Origin: Quillaja saponaria
Lineage: Eukaryota > Streptophyta > Magnoliopsida > Fabales > Quillajaceae
Length of the DNA stretch: 64,000 nt
Assembly (NCBI GenBank): GCA_029379385.1
Contig: CM055611.1
Location: 25,510,092-25,574,091, forward strand
Direction of reading: 5' to 3'
Positions 1 through 12,125 of the stretch are shown one piece after another (the first letter of the stretch is position 1; each line of letters starts with the position of its first letter). Under the pieces are notes generated by a model. That model was not told the origin of the DNA and searched no databases. It saw nothing but the letters and a program-made list of their open reading frames with translations. Both the position numbers and the translations under genes were made by a program.

Positions 1-2197
1 GAGGATTGGGTTCTCTTTGTAAAGTGAATTCTTTTTAATTATAACTATTTTAATTTAAAAAACGTAAAGGTAAGTCTTATTTTTTTTTATATATATAAAT
101 ATGTCCTATATTTTATATTGATACTTTTATGTCATTATACTTTTTTTTAATATTAAATTAGTAATGTTAATTAAGTAGAATAATTTTTTTTTAAAGACAC
201 ATTCTTTAATTTAAAAAATTAAAATTCTTAAGTTAATAATTATTAGAAGAAAAAGTCTTTTCCTTTAATATGTTTTTTCAAAAAATAAAAAATTTATCTT
301 CACAATTAAATTTAAATTTATATGTATGTCACTTGTTCTTTATTAATTTTCTAAAAAATGAATCTAAATTTATTTATATTTAGTTCTTATCATGAAAAAA
401 TAAATAATAATTAAAGTTGAATTAGAAAAAATATTTTTGTAAATGTTTTTAGAAAAATATGAAAGGAGGATAATAAGAATTTTTTTTTTTTTCATTTATG
501 ATTAGTATAATAATTTTATTTTTCTACTAATTATCAAATTTTAGTTTCCGTAAATTGAATGTGTTTTAAAAAAAATTTAGTCTACTTAATTAATATTTTT
601 AATTTAAAACTAAAAAAATAAAAAATAAGAGCGAAAAATGGCATAAAAAAATGTTAATATAAATTTAAGGACTTAATTTGAAATCTTAAGAGAAAAGTAA
701 GACTTATTCTTACTTCTTTTTCTTTTTAACTTTTAGATCGTTTTTCTCTAGCATCTCTCATTTTCTGTGTGAATGTGAGATTCAATTCTAGATTTTTGAG
801 GATACCATCAAGATATTTTATTAGTTTAAACAATTGGCACATTCTATTTATATCTTATTCTGGATGATCAGAAATACTACTATATAACTGAAATCAAAGT
901 GTACCTTAAGCTATCAGCTGGTATGACATTGCACTGCCTGACCTTTCATGAAACATATGCTTGCTTTCTTATGTTTTTATAGCAATTATGAGGGGAAAAA
1001 GAAAACCACTTCTTTTGGTGAACCTCATGATTAATTTCCTTAGCAATACTGGGAGAGAGAAATAAAAAAACCCATATTTGCAACTGTGGAACTCAATTAT
1101 CATACAAAAATGAAGATGAAGACAACAAGACACTGATCCAAAATTAAAAAATTGATGAGACTAGTCAAGTTTGATCATTTTCTTCTTGTTCTTAGTTTAC
1201 GTATTTTGTATGATTTGGATAAGTTCATCTACAATAGTTGAATCGGCAAAGTAATTAATAACAGAAATCTATTGGCAAGATTGGGTTCTAAGCTTCTAGC
1301 ACATTTTATGTCACTTATTGCAACCGACAGAATCTTATCTAATGGACATAGTGAACTGTAGAGGAAAACATAGTCATTTGGGAAGGTAGATGAAGATTAA
1401 TTAAGACTTGGTGTGTTAAAATATTATAATTTAAACTGTGATGAGATTTTGTTATTATGTTTTATTTGCATATATAACTAAAGACAGTATAAATACTTAA
1501 AATTATTTTCGTAAATATATACACATGCAAATAAGAATAACACATATAAGACAAGCACGACTTAAATTCATGATCACAATTGTTGTTAGTGCTTTTTGAT
1601 AAATAATGCACCCTATTGTAACTTAGAACTAATGCACTATAGTCTTCTTGTCAGTTGCTACATTATCATCACAAATTATTGAGATTAGCACCACAGAATT
1701 CTCTCCCATGTGTACAAATTATATATATATATATATATGAAAATGGAATTAACTAAAAGAATGAGACTGATAATTTTATTTTTATTTTTATGCAATGTGG
1801 GAAAAAATGGGTGCTTGTAATTATAAAAGAATGCTAGCTAGGAAAGTGAATCATGAGGAATTAGGAAAGATTGGCCAGATACAGAGACGCATAAAAGGTC
1901 GAGAAGAAAGGCCGTGTTTGGGAACTTGAACCAAAAAGCCAAATCAAGCTTCTCTCAATTTGGACATGAAATTCATCAAAGTTCTATCTTTATTACTTTT
2001 ATAACCCCAAAGCTGAACTCTCGTTGGCTTTTAAGGTCTGCTTTGAAACACTGGTGTCATTCTCTAAAGTACATACTTCTTCTACCACCCTCTGCCACCG
2101 TCATCTACTCGGGGTCACCTTCCTATACATTTGTTTCTAAAAGCTCCCAAACCCCATTAAATTTCTTGCTTTTACTTGTTAGCTCTCACAAGTCATA
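1..2197. other. AT-rich upstream region of the LAZY/DRO1-like gene
   Basis: I see no credible coding sequence here. The first 700 bases are extremely AT-rich with many A and T runs. An (AT)n microsatellite lies at about 1719-1738. The last few hundred bases are less AT-rich and probably hold the promoter and 5' leader of the LAZY/DRO1-like gene starting at 2198. An open frame ending at 2198 starts with GTG, not ATG, and is not taken as a gene. Confidence 0.6.
1719..1738. repeat. (AT)n microsatellite
   Basis: A run of about ten AT units lies in the upstream region of the LAZY/DRO1-like gene. Confidence 0.9.
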
Positions 2198-4568
2198 ATG
2201 AAGGTAAGTCTTTGTTTGGTTTCTGTTTGTGTTTATGTGTGAGAGAGTTCTGCTTTAGGCTTCCATTCAGTTCATGCTATTGCACTACATTACCTGATTG
2301 ATTTCTTGAATAGCAGTTCTTTGGGTGGATGCAAAATAAACTTGGTTGTAAACAAGAGAATAGAAAACCAAGCACATATACAGCTACTTCTACTTGTAAG
2401 TTTTCTTCCATACTTTTAGTGAACTTATTGGCATGTCATGTTTAAGTTGTATGCTATATAATCAACCAAGTACATAATAATGTTTAACTTATTGATGACT
2501 CTTGCATTAGGTGTCGATACTTTCTTTTTCAAAGAAGTCTTTATGATCAGGCTTTCCATAGCAATCAATGGATTAAAGGGTTTATCTTTTTCTTTTTTCT
2601 TTCATGGGTGGTTTATTGATCTTGCTTGAGTATTTGTGAGTTACCAGCAGGTCAAATCGGATCCAATCCGGTCTATACCTGATCCGCTTAAGGTTCAATC
2701 TCAACACAAAGAAAGTAAGCATATTGATAACAAGTTCAGCTCAAGATCAATTAAGAAATATTTCATGGATGGTTAATGATGAGATTTCTGTTTCACCTTG
2801 TTAAGATTCAAATGAATGATACCAACCAATTTACGGGTTGGATCAGGATCCATATCTAAAGTTGATAAAGAAAACGGGTCAGCTCAAGATAAGTATGTGA
2901 CCCAATGTGCAACTTAATTAAACTTGATTTTAAGTTATCAACAAGGCATGTAGATTTAGATTATTCCCTGTATTACTAGACTTTCTTGTACAAAATATGC
3001 ATGGGAGATCACCAATTGTTTCTCAGTTGGCTAAGATGTTTCTATTAGTTATTTCCCAATGTCTTCTCTATCTTATTCTGGCCTCTGGCTTTTCAGAGTT
3101 CTTTATTATTATTTTTCATTTTTAAGTTGCAAAATCTACAAAGCCACAGTAAGATCCCATGAGTTTTGTTTTTGACTAGGGTACCCAATTCTTTCCCGTT
3201 GTATTGGAGTCCAATATGGTTCATGCATTAATTTCAGGGTCTATTTTGGTGATTCTTTATTTTGTACATTTTTTTCTTTTCTTTTTGGTTAGACAAACAG
3301 CTGATTCTAAGGAAACTGTTGTCTACTGTCCAGAAGACACATTGTAGTGCTGTTAATTTATTTACCCTTAGACTTGTCCCGTAGAAGTACATCAAGAAAG
3401 GTACTCTAGCAAAATACCTTTGCTGCTATGAGTAGTTTGAAAGCAAGTATCTTTTTCATATGTACTTTTGCTTTCCAAGAACCCATTAAGATTTCCTCTT
3501 ACATTATATATTTGCACAGATCAAGCAAAACAAGAGCCTCGAGAAGAATTCAGTGACTGGCCTCATGGGTTACTAGCAATTGGAACTTTTGGGAACAACA
3601 ATGAACTGAAAGGAAATCCTGAGAGCCAAAATATTGAAGAGGAGCCATCTGCATCTGAAGAAATAGTAGATTTCACTCCTGAAGAAGTTGGTAAACTACA
3701 AAAAGAGTTAACAAAGCTATTGAGACGAAAACCAAATGTGGAAAAGGAAATTACTGAACTTCCTTTGGACCGATTCCTTAATTGCCCATCAAGCTTGGAA
3801 GTTGATAGGAGAAACAGTAACGCACTTTGCAGTGATTCAGATGATCATAAAGAAGAAGATATCGAAAAAACGATTAGTGTTATACTTGGTAAATGCAAAG
3901 ACATTTGTGCAGAAACTAATAAAAGGAAAGCTATTGGGAAGAAATCCATTTCTTTCCTGCTCAAGAAGATGTTTGTTTGTAGAAGTGGGTTTGCACCAGC
4001 GCCCAGCCTACGAGATACACTCCAAGAATCAAGAATGGAAAAGGTAGATAGATTTAACTATACCAGATATATCAGCATATATTTACCTGTATGTTTGGAA
4101 GGTGCATTTTAATTACACTAAGCTCATAATTGACCACTGGACGTGTAGTCCAAGTGGTACCGAGCTCTTCTGTGGATGTGCACTCCAATAACTGCACATT
4201 TTTCACTTTTCAGTACTCCATTTCTTATGTGGATCCTTTATCTTGTTCATTGTGATAATGAATACAGCTTTTAAGGACAATTCTTCTGAAGAAGATCAAC
4301 TCTCAAACTTCGTCTCGGGCATCTTCCATGAAGAAATACATAGGGGACAAACAGAATATAACAAAGAAGAGGAAGGAAGATGAAGCAGAGGAGAAAAACA
4401 CTGATGCTTGTAAATGGGTCAAGACTGACTCTGAATGTTAGTTCATCTTTAACTTTTACATGCTATCCTATTTAGTATCATTCATGACATAGTTCCACAG
4501 TTACACATATATTTGCACAATCTAATGGGATTCTTTCTCTTATTGCAGATATTGTTCTTGAAATATAA
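2198..4568 (+). CDS. DRO1: LAZY/DRO1-like (IGT family) gravitropism protein
   Basis: Five coding exons give a 265-residue protein: 2198-2203, 2317-2395, 3520-4043, 4268-4436 and 4549-4568; all introns are GT-AG and phases agree. Exon 1 encodes only Met-Lys, an arrangement I recall for this family. The N-terminus carries the membrane-associated motif [10 protein letters not shown] (residues 2-11). The IGT signature follows at 39-53 ([15 protein letters not shown]). A basic [10 protein letters not shown] block opens exon 4, and the protein ends with [14 protein letters not shown], the conserved C-terminal tail. Family knowledge: LAZY/DRO1/NGR proteins act downstream of statolith sedimentation, recruit RLD proteins and redirect auxin flow to set root and shoot angle. 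The intact C-terminal tail rules out the TAC1 branch, which lacks it. Which LAZY paralogue it is (LAZY2, 3 or 4) cannot be fixed without a tree. Length is normal for the family and nothing is broken. Confidence 0.92.
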
Positions 4569-5699
4569 ATCTGCCTCCATTTTTAGCAGCACTTTCTTTA
4601 CATATTAAGGTAATTAAGCCATCAATATCAATGTATTAATTTGAGCTTGATAATTTGTATTTGTACAATTCCTAACTTACATCCAACTGTAACTTTGCAG
4701 ACTAGAATATTTATGCCTCAGATTTAAGCAGTGATCAAAACCATATACACATGGGGTTACAAATTGAAGCTGAAATTTTAGAAACCTCTCAAATAAAAAT
4801 ATATGAATGGTTTCATGCTACGGTGGAGATGAAAATCTCTGTTTTAGTTTTGACGGTTCTTCCTCTTTTTTTCATGGTTTGTATCTGCCATGGATGCAGC
4901 TGCAACTCATGTTACGAAAAATCTTCGTCGAAATGATTTTCCTGTGGTCTGTAATGGCAAAAGCTAGACATTCTCTACATTTTTCATCCTATTTGCAACA
5001 CACTTCACTTTTGTTTGCTAATTTATTAGCTGCTCTCTCTTTGTAACATAATTTGGGGATGAATAATTAATGTTCAGTTTCAGATTGACATGATGCTATT
5101 CCTAAACCTGTTCTATTACAAATCTTTGGTTAAGGAAATGGTATTAGATACCCAATAACACGAAACTAGAAATGACCAAAAGCTTGTCAGTTGGTTCATT
5201 TAATAACTTCAATTTAAAATTAAATTTCATATTTACCCGAGATAGAAAAGGTTTATGAAAATGGAGAGAACTATCTACCGGTAACTTATAGGTCCAAAGC
5301 GTCTCCTGCAAGCTCAAACATCATTCCTGAACTGAGTAATCCTCAGAGCTAAAATAAATTGAATGATCTACAAGCCAATCCATGTAGAAGTTTCCTTCCC
5401 TATGACTTATGAGTGTGTTGATGTTGAAAATTAATCATTCTCTCCCAGGGGCAACAAAAACATGATACTTCTTTTTAAGGTTGAACTTTAATAAGAAACT
5501 AATTTAAAATATAAGTCTCTTCCATGTTTTCTTACTCAAATGAAAAAAACCTTCTCACTTTATCTCTTATACAAATGCACTAATCATCTTTTTTTCTTTT
5601 TAAAAAAATATTAATTTCATATGAAAAAAAAAAAGAAAAAACTGTAAAGTAAGAACTACACATTCCCACGTCCGTTTTAATTTTTAAATAATAGTACAT

Positions 5700-5860
5700 G
5701 AGTATTTTTATATCTTTTAGATATGGGTCTAATCTCATTCACAATTTATAACTGCTCTTTTAAATATCTTATTACAGACTCAAACTTTAATATTATAGAC
5801 ATTTATTAGCTACTTAAGTGACTCTTACCACTTAAACTACATGTCATGAGTAACACCTAA
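5700..5860 (-). mobile_element. tRNA-derived SINE-like element, copy A
   Basis: On the minus strand an A-box-like motif (TAGTTTAAGTGG, complement of 5828-5839) is followed downstream by a degenerate B-box-like motif (AGTTTGAGTCTG, complement of 5775-5786). The head aligns by eye with a second minus-strand copy near 23.65 kb: both contain the core AAGTGGTAAG and a CACTTGAG/CACTTAAG stretch before the B-box region. This is the layout of RNA polymerase III promoters in plant SINEs. The outer limits are approximate and no target-site duplication was found. Confidence 0.45.
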
Positions 5861-6142
5861 AAAATTGTAGAATAAAAGTAACTTAACTTGCACATTTTTA
5901 TGGTGTATAATTAATTAATATGTTTCTCAATATTATTTTTAATCAAAATTGATGGATTTTTAAAAAAAGTCAACACTTGGTTTTTTCTTTGTTTTGTTTT
6001 TTTTCACTTTCCCCGCCTTGTGTGCTCATATTTACAGATTGAGTGTTAATAATTACAGTACCATTCGTATTCATCAATCAAAAAAACTAATGGAGGAACC
6101 AACAATAACTCATCTCTCTCTGCTTTCACCTCGTCAAATTCC

Positions 6143-6150
6143 AAACCCTA
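6143..6150 (+). promoter_or_regulatory. telo-box in LSM1 promoter/leader
   Basis: AAACCCTA matches the plant telo-box core, which is common just upstream of or inside leaders of translation and RNA-metabolism genes. It lies about 430 bases before the LSM1 start in a CT-rich stretch. A functional role here is inferred from position. Confidence 0.4.
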
Positions 6151-6577
6151 GAAATTAAACAATATCCCTTTCTCTCTCAAATTTTCCCGCATTTTCTCTC
6201 GATTCCTTTCCGAATTCTCTCTCCCTCTTTCGGACAATTCGCTCATAAACTCTTCCGGTGCGATTGGATCTGAGGCCTTTATCAAACCACCTTGTTCCAT
6301 CAATCCGGAAGAGAGACGTCAAGTTATTTTATATTCAGTATTTTGGTTTTTTGGATCTGAAATACGAAGAAATTTCTTTGGTTAGTTGTTCAAGTTAGGG
6401 TTTTATATTCTTTTATTTTCTTCGGGGTGATTTTGCTATTAGAAGATTTCGTTATGGAGGGATTTTGAAGTGTTTGGGGAGGTATCAGAGTGTAATCTGA
6501 GCTGCCAATGCCATTGGAGTGGTTTTTGGAGTATTTTTTCGGTGCTTTTTGGGATACCGAAAAATTTGTACTCATCA

Positions 6578-9500
6578 ATGTCGTGGGCAGGCCCGGAGGA
6601 TATCTACCTTTCTACTTCACTTGCTAGTTATCTTGACAGTAAAAGCTCTTTCTTTCAACTATTGCATGTACATAAATTTATTCATGCAGAAACTATTAAT
6701 TTCCGAATTGCACTGTGAAGCTGATTTTTAAATTGCTTATTATAAAGTTATAAACTTTTCTGTGTTATGCATTATTAGAATGCAAAAAAATAAAATAAAA
6801 AATGTAAACTGTATCATAGAATTTTTCCTTTCTTTATAGGTACTACTATATGTTCCATTCCATGTATCAAAGCGGATTACATTAATTCTGTTTTAGATGC
6901 CGAGAATCGTATTTTTCAGGCTTATTGGTTATGTTGCAACTTGGAAATTATATATGTTTCTAGGTTGTTCTATCAGGTATCAAGTGTGCTTGACCACTGT
7001 TATAAACATGATCCTTTTATGGGAGAAACTCATGAAAGTTATACACGTAAGTGTTAGTTTCGTGGGGGCTATGGTATAGTGAGACATAGGTGGAATGATA
7101 TTAGTGTTTTTTGGAATTTTTGTATGTTTCTTTTAATATTTTCTCATTTTACAGTTATGCCATATAGAGTGTAAACCTTTCTAAAAGGAATTCCATGTAG
7201 TTATTTGATCCTAAGGCAATGAATGCATCTGGAAGTGTAATTTATATTAGCTATAGGTTATGATTGAAGCTGTTTGTTAGTACCTGTTAATTTTTTTGAG
7301 TGGTCTGACACTTACTATTGATGTAGGGAAACTTCTTGTATTGCTGCGTGATGGTCGAAAGCTCTTGGGTACACTTCGTTCTTTTGATCAATTTGGTACC
7401 AACTTTCCCCCAAACTTTTTAAGGTTTGACCTCTGTAAATTGATTGTCTAAAACAAAATATTATTGATATGCAGCTAATGCTGTACTCGAAGGTGCTTGT
7501 GAGAGGGTTATTGTTGGTGAACTTTATTGCGACATCCCTTTGGGTCTGTATGTAATCCGTGGAGAAAATGTTGTTTTGATTGGCGAGCTGGTATGATAGC
7601 TGATTAATCTGTTTACATCATAGACATTTTACTTCAGATTTTCGACAATGGAATTTATTGAAGATTACATTTGGTTTTTAGGACTTGGAGAGGGAGGAAC
7701 TTCCCCCGCACATGACACGTGTTTCAGCAGCAGAAATTAGAAGGGTGGGTAAACTTTTCTATAATGATATTCATTTGTTGCATATTTTTAGTATTTGTTT
7801 CTGTTTCTCTTCATAATTCCCTTTAGCATAGATAATTTTATGTTGTTGGAGTTCCATTGTCATGGCACCCTTGATATTTCTTAACCATTTCTTCCTTGTA
7901 CAAATTATCAAGAAATAAAATTTATAAATCATACAATGAAGCTGTGGGAGAGAGTGATTGAGTGTAGGCTTAGGAATGAGATTTTAGTTTTTGAAAATTA
8001 ATTTGACTTTATGCCGGGAAGATCTACAATGAAGACTATTTTCTTATTTAGGAGATTAATAGAGAAATATAAAGAAAAAGAAAAGGATTTTCACATGGCT
8101 TTTATTGATTTAGAAAAAGTGTATGATAGAGTGCTAAGATAAGTCTTGTGGTGGGTACTCGAGTAGAAGAAGGTCCTAGCTAAATATGTAGAAGTTATTA
8201 AATATATGTACGAGAGAGTAATGACTAGGGTGCGGATCATTGCTGATATGACTGGAGACTTTCCGATTACGATAGGTGTTCACCAAGGTTCATCCATAAG
8301 CCCTTGCCTATTTGCTTTAGTCATGGATGAACTTAGTTATAATATTCACGATAGGGCACTATGGTACATGTTGTTTATCGATGATATCGTGTTGGTAGGC
8401 GAAACTAGAGAAGGTTTAAATTTCAAACTAGAAATGTGGAGGAATGTTTTAAAATCTAAAGGCCTTAGATTGAGTCAGACAAAAACAAAGTATACGGAGT
8501 GCAATTTCAGTGAAACTGGAAGAGGTCCGAATGAAATGATTTTGGACAGTCAGACAATCTCTACAAATAATGTGTTTAAGTATTTAGGTTCATTTATATA
8601 AAAAAATGGCGCAATTGAGCATGATGTAAACCATAGGATCAAGGTAGGGTGGGACGAAGTGTCAAAGTGCTTTGAGAGTTTTATGTGATCCTAAGATCTC
8701 GAATAGATTGAAAGGAAAATTTTATAGGACAGCAGTGAGATTAGCTGTGTTGTATGATGCCGAATGTTAGGCAGTTAAGAAGCAACACTCGCATAAGATG
8801 GGAAGTAGCCGAAATGAAAATATTGAGATGGATGACTGTACATTCAAGAAATAATAGAATAAGGAATGAGGAGATTCGTAAGAAGGTAGAAATAGCACCT
8901 ATTGAGGATAAAATGAGGGATAATCACCTATGTTGGTTTGGACATATTCAACGTCTACCAATAGACGCATTAGTTAAGTAAAGTGACTCGGTACAGGTGT
9001 TAGGTGTTAGATGTGGTAAGGAAGACCGAAACTTAGATGAGTGATAGTCATCGAAAAAGATATGACTACTTTAGGGATTACTGAAAATGTTGTCTTGGAT
9101 CGATGCGAATAGAGGAAAAGGATTTATATAGCACTTCAACTAGTTTGGGATTTACGACATAGTTGAGTTGAGTTGTTTTTCCTTGTAGGAGTAGTGTTAA
9201 CTACAAGGGGACTCCTACAAGGGGACACATCTGCCAACCTTGGTTCCATATATGTCTTTTTGTCTCCTCCTTATGATCAGTTATGTTCTTGCATAAAGAA
9301 GAATGTTGGGGTTTGTGCTCATATATTATATCATCTCCAAGCATAACTAATAAATCAACATTCATTAGTTTTGTTTTATACAAAATGCTCTAGTTGTTTC
9401 AAGTTGTAAGTTATGAGGATTGCTTAATGCTTATAGGTCTCCAAGTTTTAGTCTTTTGTTTGCTCATAAGCTACTTCGGTTGTCTTTCCATCAAAATATG

Positions 9501-11555
9501 GTTTTGTCGTTAATTTAGTCAACTTACTGACATAACATAAGTTCTGTAATAAAGTAAGTGTTAATTGGTTTGTGATCCGAAAAGCTATTAGCTTGCATGC
9601 ATATCTTTTTTAGTGGCAAGACCCACCCCAAAACATCCTACTGGTTATGGGAAACCCACAGCTATTCTGTTCCTCTCGTTGAAAAAGTTTTCATTGTTTG
9701 AAAGGAAGTTATCTGGCTTGGATATTGTGTTAGACTGTACTTGCCAAGTTGACAGTGAATTGTTTGGGTAACACAAGCATGAGCTGTTTGAAAATACTTT
9801 TGGAACAAGCTTTTTGGAATCTTCGGCGACTTTTAGGTTTACCCTCAGACTTTAGAGGAGTTTTTGTTTATTCACTTTATGGGTTTTGGGAGGAAGATGG
9901 GGGCAAGGGTTCTCTGGTTGTTATAATTTAGTGTGTTAACTGTCCGGTTGGAGCAGAATCCTAGAAGATTCATAGAATGTTATTAAATGGCACAGCTGTT
10001 GTTTGACGGGGTAGTTTTTTTTATTTGTTCGCTTCTTCTTTATATAGTTCTACCACTAGACTTTATGAATGTTTTTCCTTTTTCAAAATCAGCGGGATTG
10101 GTGCTTTTTTTATTAGGTATTTCATTCTTTTGTTTATGTTTTCTTGTTTTTTCTTCTAACGATCCGTATTCTCCTTCTTGTAGCTTTTCTCTCTTTTATT
10201 CTTGAATAAAATTTTAGTTATCTGTAAAAACAGAAAAGCATCAGGAAGGGAGTTTTGCATGTCATCAATTGGAAGAAGGGAGTAACGTTTTTCATATATT
10301 TGTTTAGAGATTTTATTTATCATTCATTTATTAGGGAGTGTGGGTGGATTGGCAGTAGTGGATTGTCAAGTTGGTTGGGGGCCGAGGATGAGGACTGCAA
10401 GTGTAATTACAAGAGGAACAAAAAGGAAATGAGTTTTTATTGGATGTAAAGATAAAGGATAACATCAATAATTTAAATAACAAATATGATTAATTTATTT
10501 TAAGAAGTAACAGATTGCATATCAGGCTTAAATGGTTAAAACTGGAACCTCTCCGAAATCAGATTGTTTATATCAAAGGAAAATCTCAAACCCCAAAATC
10601 TATCCCATTTATTAGTCCTATCTCCTAGAGGTTGACTTAGGTTTGTTTTGATCAAATGATTTGATTTCTATAGAAGATTGCTATTCCTTCATATTCTTCT
10701 GAGTTGATGTGTCAGTACTTGCATGAGTCTTTTAATTGGTCTGGGACAGATTACAAGAGTCCTCCAAGCAAAGCTTGTCTGTCTGACTTTATGTACACCC
10801 TGGGTCATGTTCCGGAAAGTACATTCCATGTTCTGTAAAAGGAATTTGGGGGTTACGAACTACTGGAAGTACTACAGATGTCAGTTAAAATGATGGTGTT
10901 CTACTTCTAATGCCTTCCTAATTTGCTAATCCAGTTGAGGGAGTTGAAAGCTTAGAGTTAGACACTAATTTCTGCCAGGGGAAGCGAAAAAGAGATGTGA
11001 CTATATATGTGCCAAATATTTGGTGATTTGGTTGTTTTCTTTTCTAATTTCATTTATGAATAGTTCAGTGAAAAACTTACACGACTGAGACAGCCTTCAT
11101 TTTCAGTCTCCTGTGGTGGATTAACCTGAAAACCCCATCTTCTGGACATTATACTTTTTCCAATCAACTATTCATGATTGAAACATCCCCTCACTTCCAG
11201 CCCTACATTACACATGCAATGTGAGAAGTCCTTTTTTTTTTTTTTTCTCTTAACATTGCAGTTGTATTTGTTCTACTTGTGTACAGTTAGCTGTGATTAT
11301 AAAAAAAAGGAAAAAGAAGAAACTGAAGATACTATATGCACTCCAGTACTTGTGGTGTAGTGGTTTTGGTCAAGAGTTTCTGTTCTGATTAGTTACTATT
11401 CTGAATCTGCTCATGTAAGTTAAAGCTCGAATTCCACTAGTTATATCTACTGTTAACTCAGTAATGTGATTGTACAGGCACAGAAAGCAGAAAGGGAGGC
11501 TACAGATCTGAAAGGGACAATGAGGAAAAGAATGGAATTCCTTGATTTGGATTAG
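6578..11555 (+). CDS. LSM1: Sm-like protein LSM1 (mRNA decapping activator)
   Basis: Five coding exons (6578-6638, 7327-7395, 7475-7590, 7682-7744, 11478-11555) join in frame to 128 residues, the length I recall for plant LSM1. The protein opens MSWAGPEDIYLST, carries the Sm1 motif around LLVLLRDGRKLLGTLRSFDQF (residues 22-42) and the Sm2 motif GLYVIRGENVVLIGEL, and ends with the conserved KRMEFLDLD tail. Family knowledge: LSM1 defines the cytoplasmic LSM1-7 ring, which binds the 3' end of oligoadenylated mRNA and promotes DCP1/DCP2 decapping in processing bodies. Introns are GT-AG. The last intron is unusually long (3.7 kb) and holds a decayed LINE in the same orientation. The start is fixed by family similarity; upstream in-frame codons lack an ATG. 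Confidence 0.95.
7892..9187 (+). mobile_element. 5'-truncated, decayed non-LTR retrotransposon (probable RTE-type LINE) inside LSM1 intron 4
   Basis: From about 7938 to 9160 the plus strand encodes the 3' half of a LINE reverse transcriptase, broken by stops and frameshifts. Recognisable pieces are a MKLWERVIECRLR start, FIDLEKVYDRV (the usual FIDLEKAYDRV block), GVHQGSSISPCLFALVMDEL, and a catalytic box reading FIDD instead of (F/Y)ADD. The C-terminal domain with RIRNEEIRKKVEIAPI and LCWFGHIQR follows. The 3' end is a short TTGAG repeat at about 9160-9175. The 9-bp repeat TTCCTTGTA flanks the copy (7892-7900 and 9179-9187) and is a probable target-site duplication. RTE clade is my inference from the C-terminal domain and simple-repeat tail. 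The copy is not functional. LSM1 splice signals lie outside it. Confidence 0.8.
8206..8601 (+). pseudogene. longest surviving open stretch of the LINE reverse transcriptase
   Basis: A 131-residue fragment of the reverse transcriptase core (fingers to palm), open only because no stop has yet arisen. It contains GVHQGSSISPCLF and the mutated catalytic box LFIDDIVLV, where alanine of the usual (F/Y)ADD is isoleucine. It ends at a stop within the conserved KYLGSFI motif, and the rest of the polymerase continues in other frames to about 9160. It is a relic, not a host gene. Confidence 0.8.
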
Positions 11556-12125
11556 TGGGGAAGGAATTAAACGTCCATGGAGTTGTTGCACCTGTCCGCA
11601 AATATTATAGCGGTTATTTTGTCACTCCCTTTTCTGTTTGGAAACGGAGTTCAAAATTCTGGGAATTAGTACCGGTTGAACATTTCTTAAAATTTCTTTC
11701 ATGTAATATATTTCTGAATATTCACAAGCCAGTCTTTGCTTCGAGTAATTGCCAGTTACATTCCTTTTCGATTTATGGTTGATTTGGATTCATTCTGTAT
11801 CATATGTAACTTCCAGGTTCAATTTAATCTTTTGAAATATGAATTCTTACTAGTTAAAAACAAAAACTTTCAATTGCAGGCTGGAGATGTGGAACTCAAA
11901 GATACTGCCATTTTTCTCATGTTTTGGGTATTCAAAGAGTTAATGAGCTTCCATGGAGTCTCTACATTGCCAACAATAACCTCAAACTACCATACGCCAC
12001 AACACCCCAATACGTCATTCCTTACAAAGCTATCTCCTTCTTAACCAACTTCAATATTGAATGCTGGCAACAAAAAGAACCAAAAAAAAAAAACTTTAAT
12101 ATTAAATGAAAGATTAAAAAAGTTA

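Larger units (their letters stand above)
4569..6577. other. 3' region of LAZY gene, SINE-like element, LSM1 promoter/leader
   Basis: The first 500 bases are the probable 3' UTR and terminator of the LAZY gene. A minus-strand SINE-like element occupies about 5700-5860 and is listed separately. From about 6100 the sequence becomes CT-rich with a telo-box, as expected for the LSM1 promoter and leader. An out-of-frame upstream ORF (6508-6627) overlaps the LSM1 start. Confidence 0.5.

Noticed and set aside
1914..2198. 94-codon frame whose stop overlaps the LAZY start as TAATG
   Set aside because: It starts with GTG and has no internal ATG, so it is not a credible plant uORF.
3468..4112. Single 214-residue ORF covering the LAZY third exon
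   Set aside because: Its ends lie in introns; the spliced model gives the conserved N- and C-terminal motifs.
4139..4200. A-box-like GTAGTCCAAGTGGTA on the plus strand in LAZY intron 3
   Set aside because: No B-box follows at suitable spacing and no duplication flanks it.
6470..6718. N-terminal extension of LSM1 in frame
   Set aside because: The extension lacks an ATG and the known family start is MSWAGPE at 6578.
9987..10205. Hydrophobic 72-codon ORF in LSM1 intron 4
   Set aside because: T-rich intronic sequence yields spurious hydrophobic frames; no promoter, conservation or domain is visible.
11370..12109. Several short frames after the LSM1 stop
   Set aside because: They overlap each other on both strands, have no recognisable domains and fall in the 3' UTR region.
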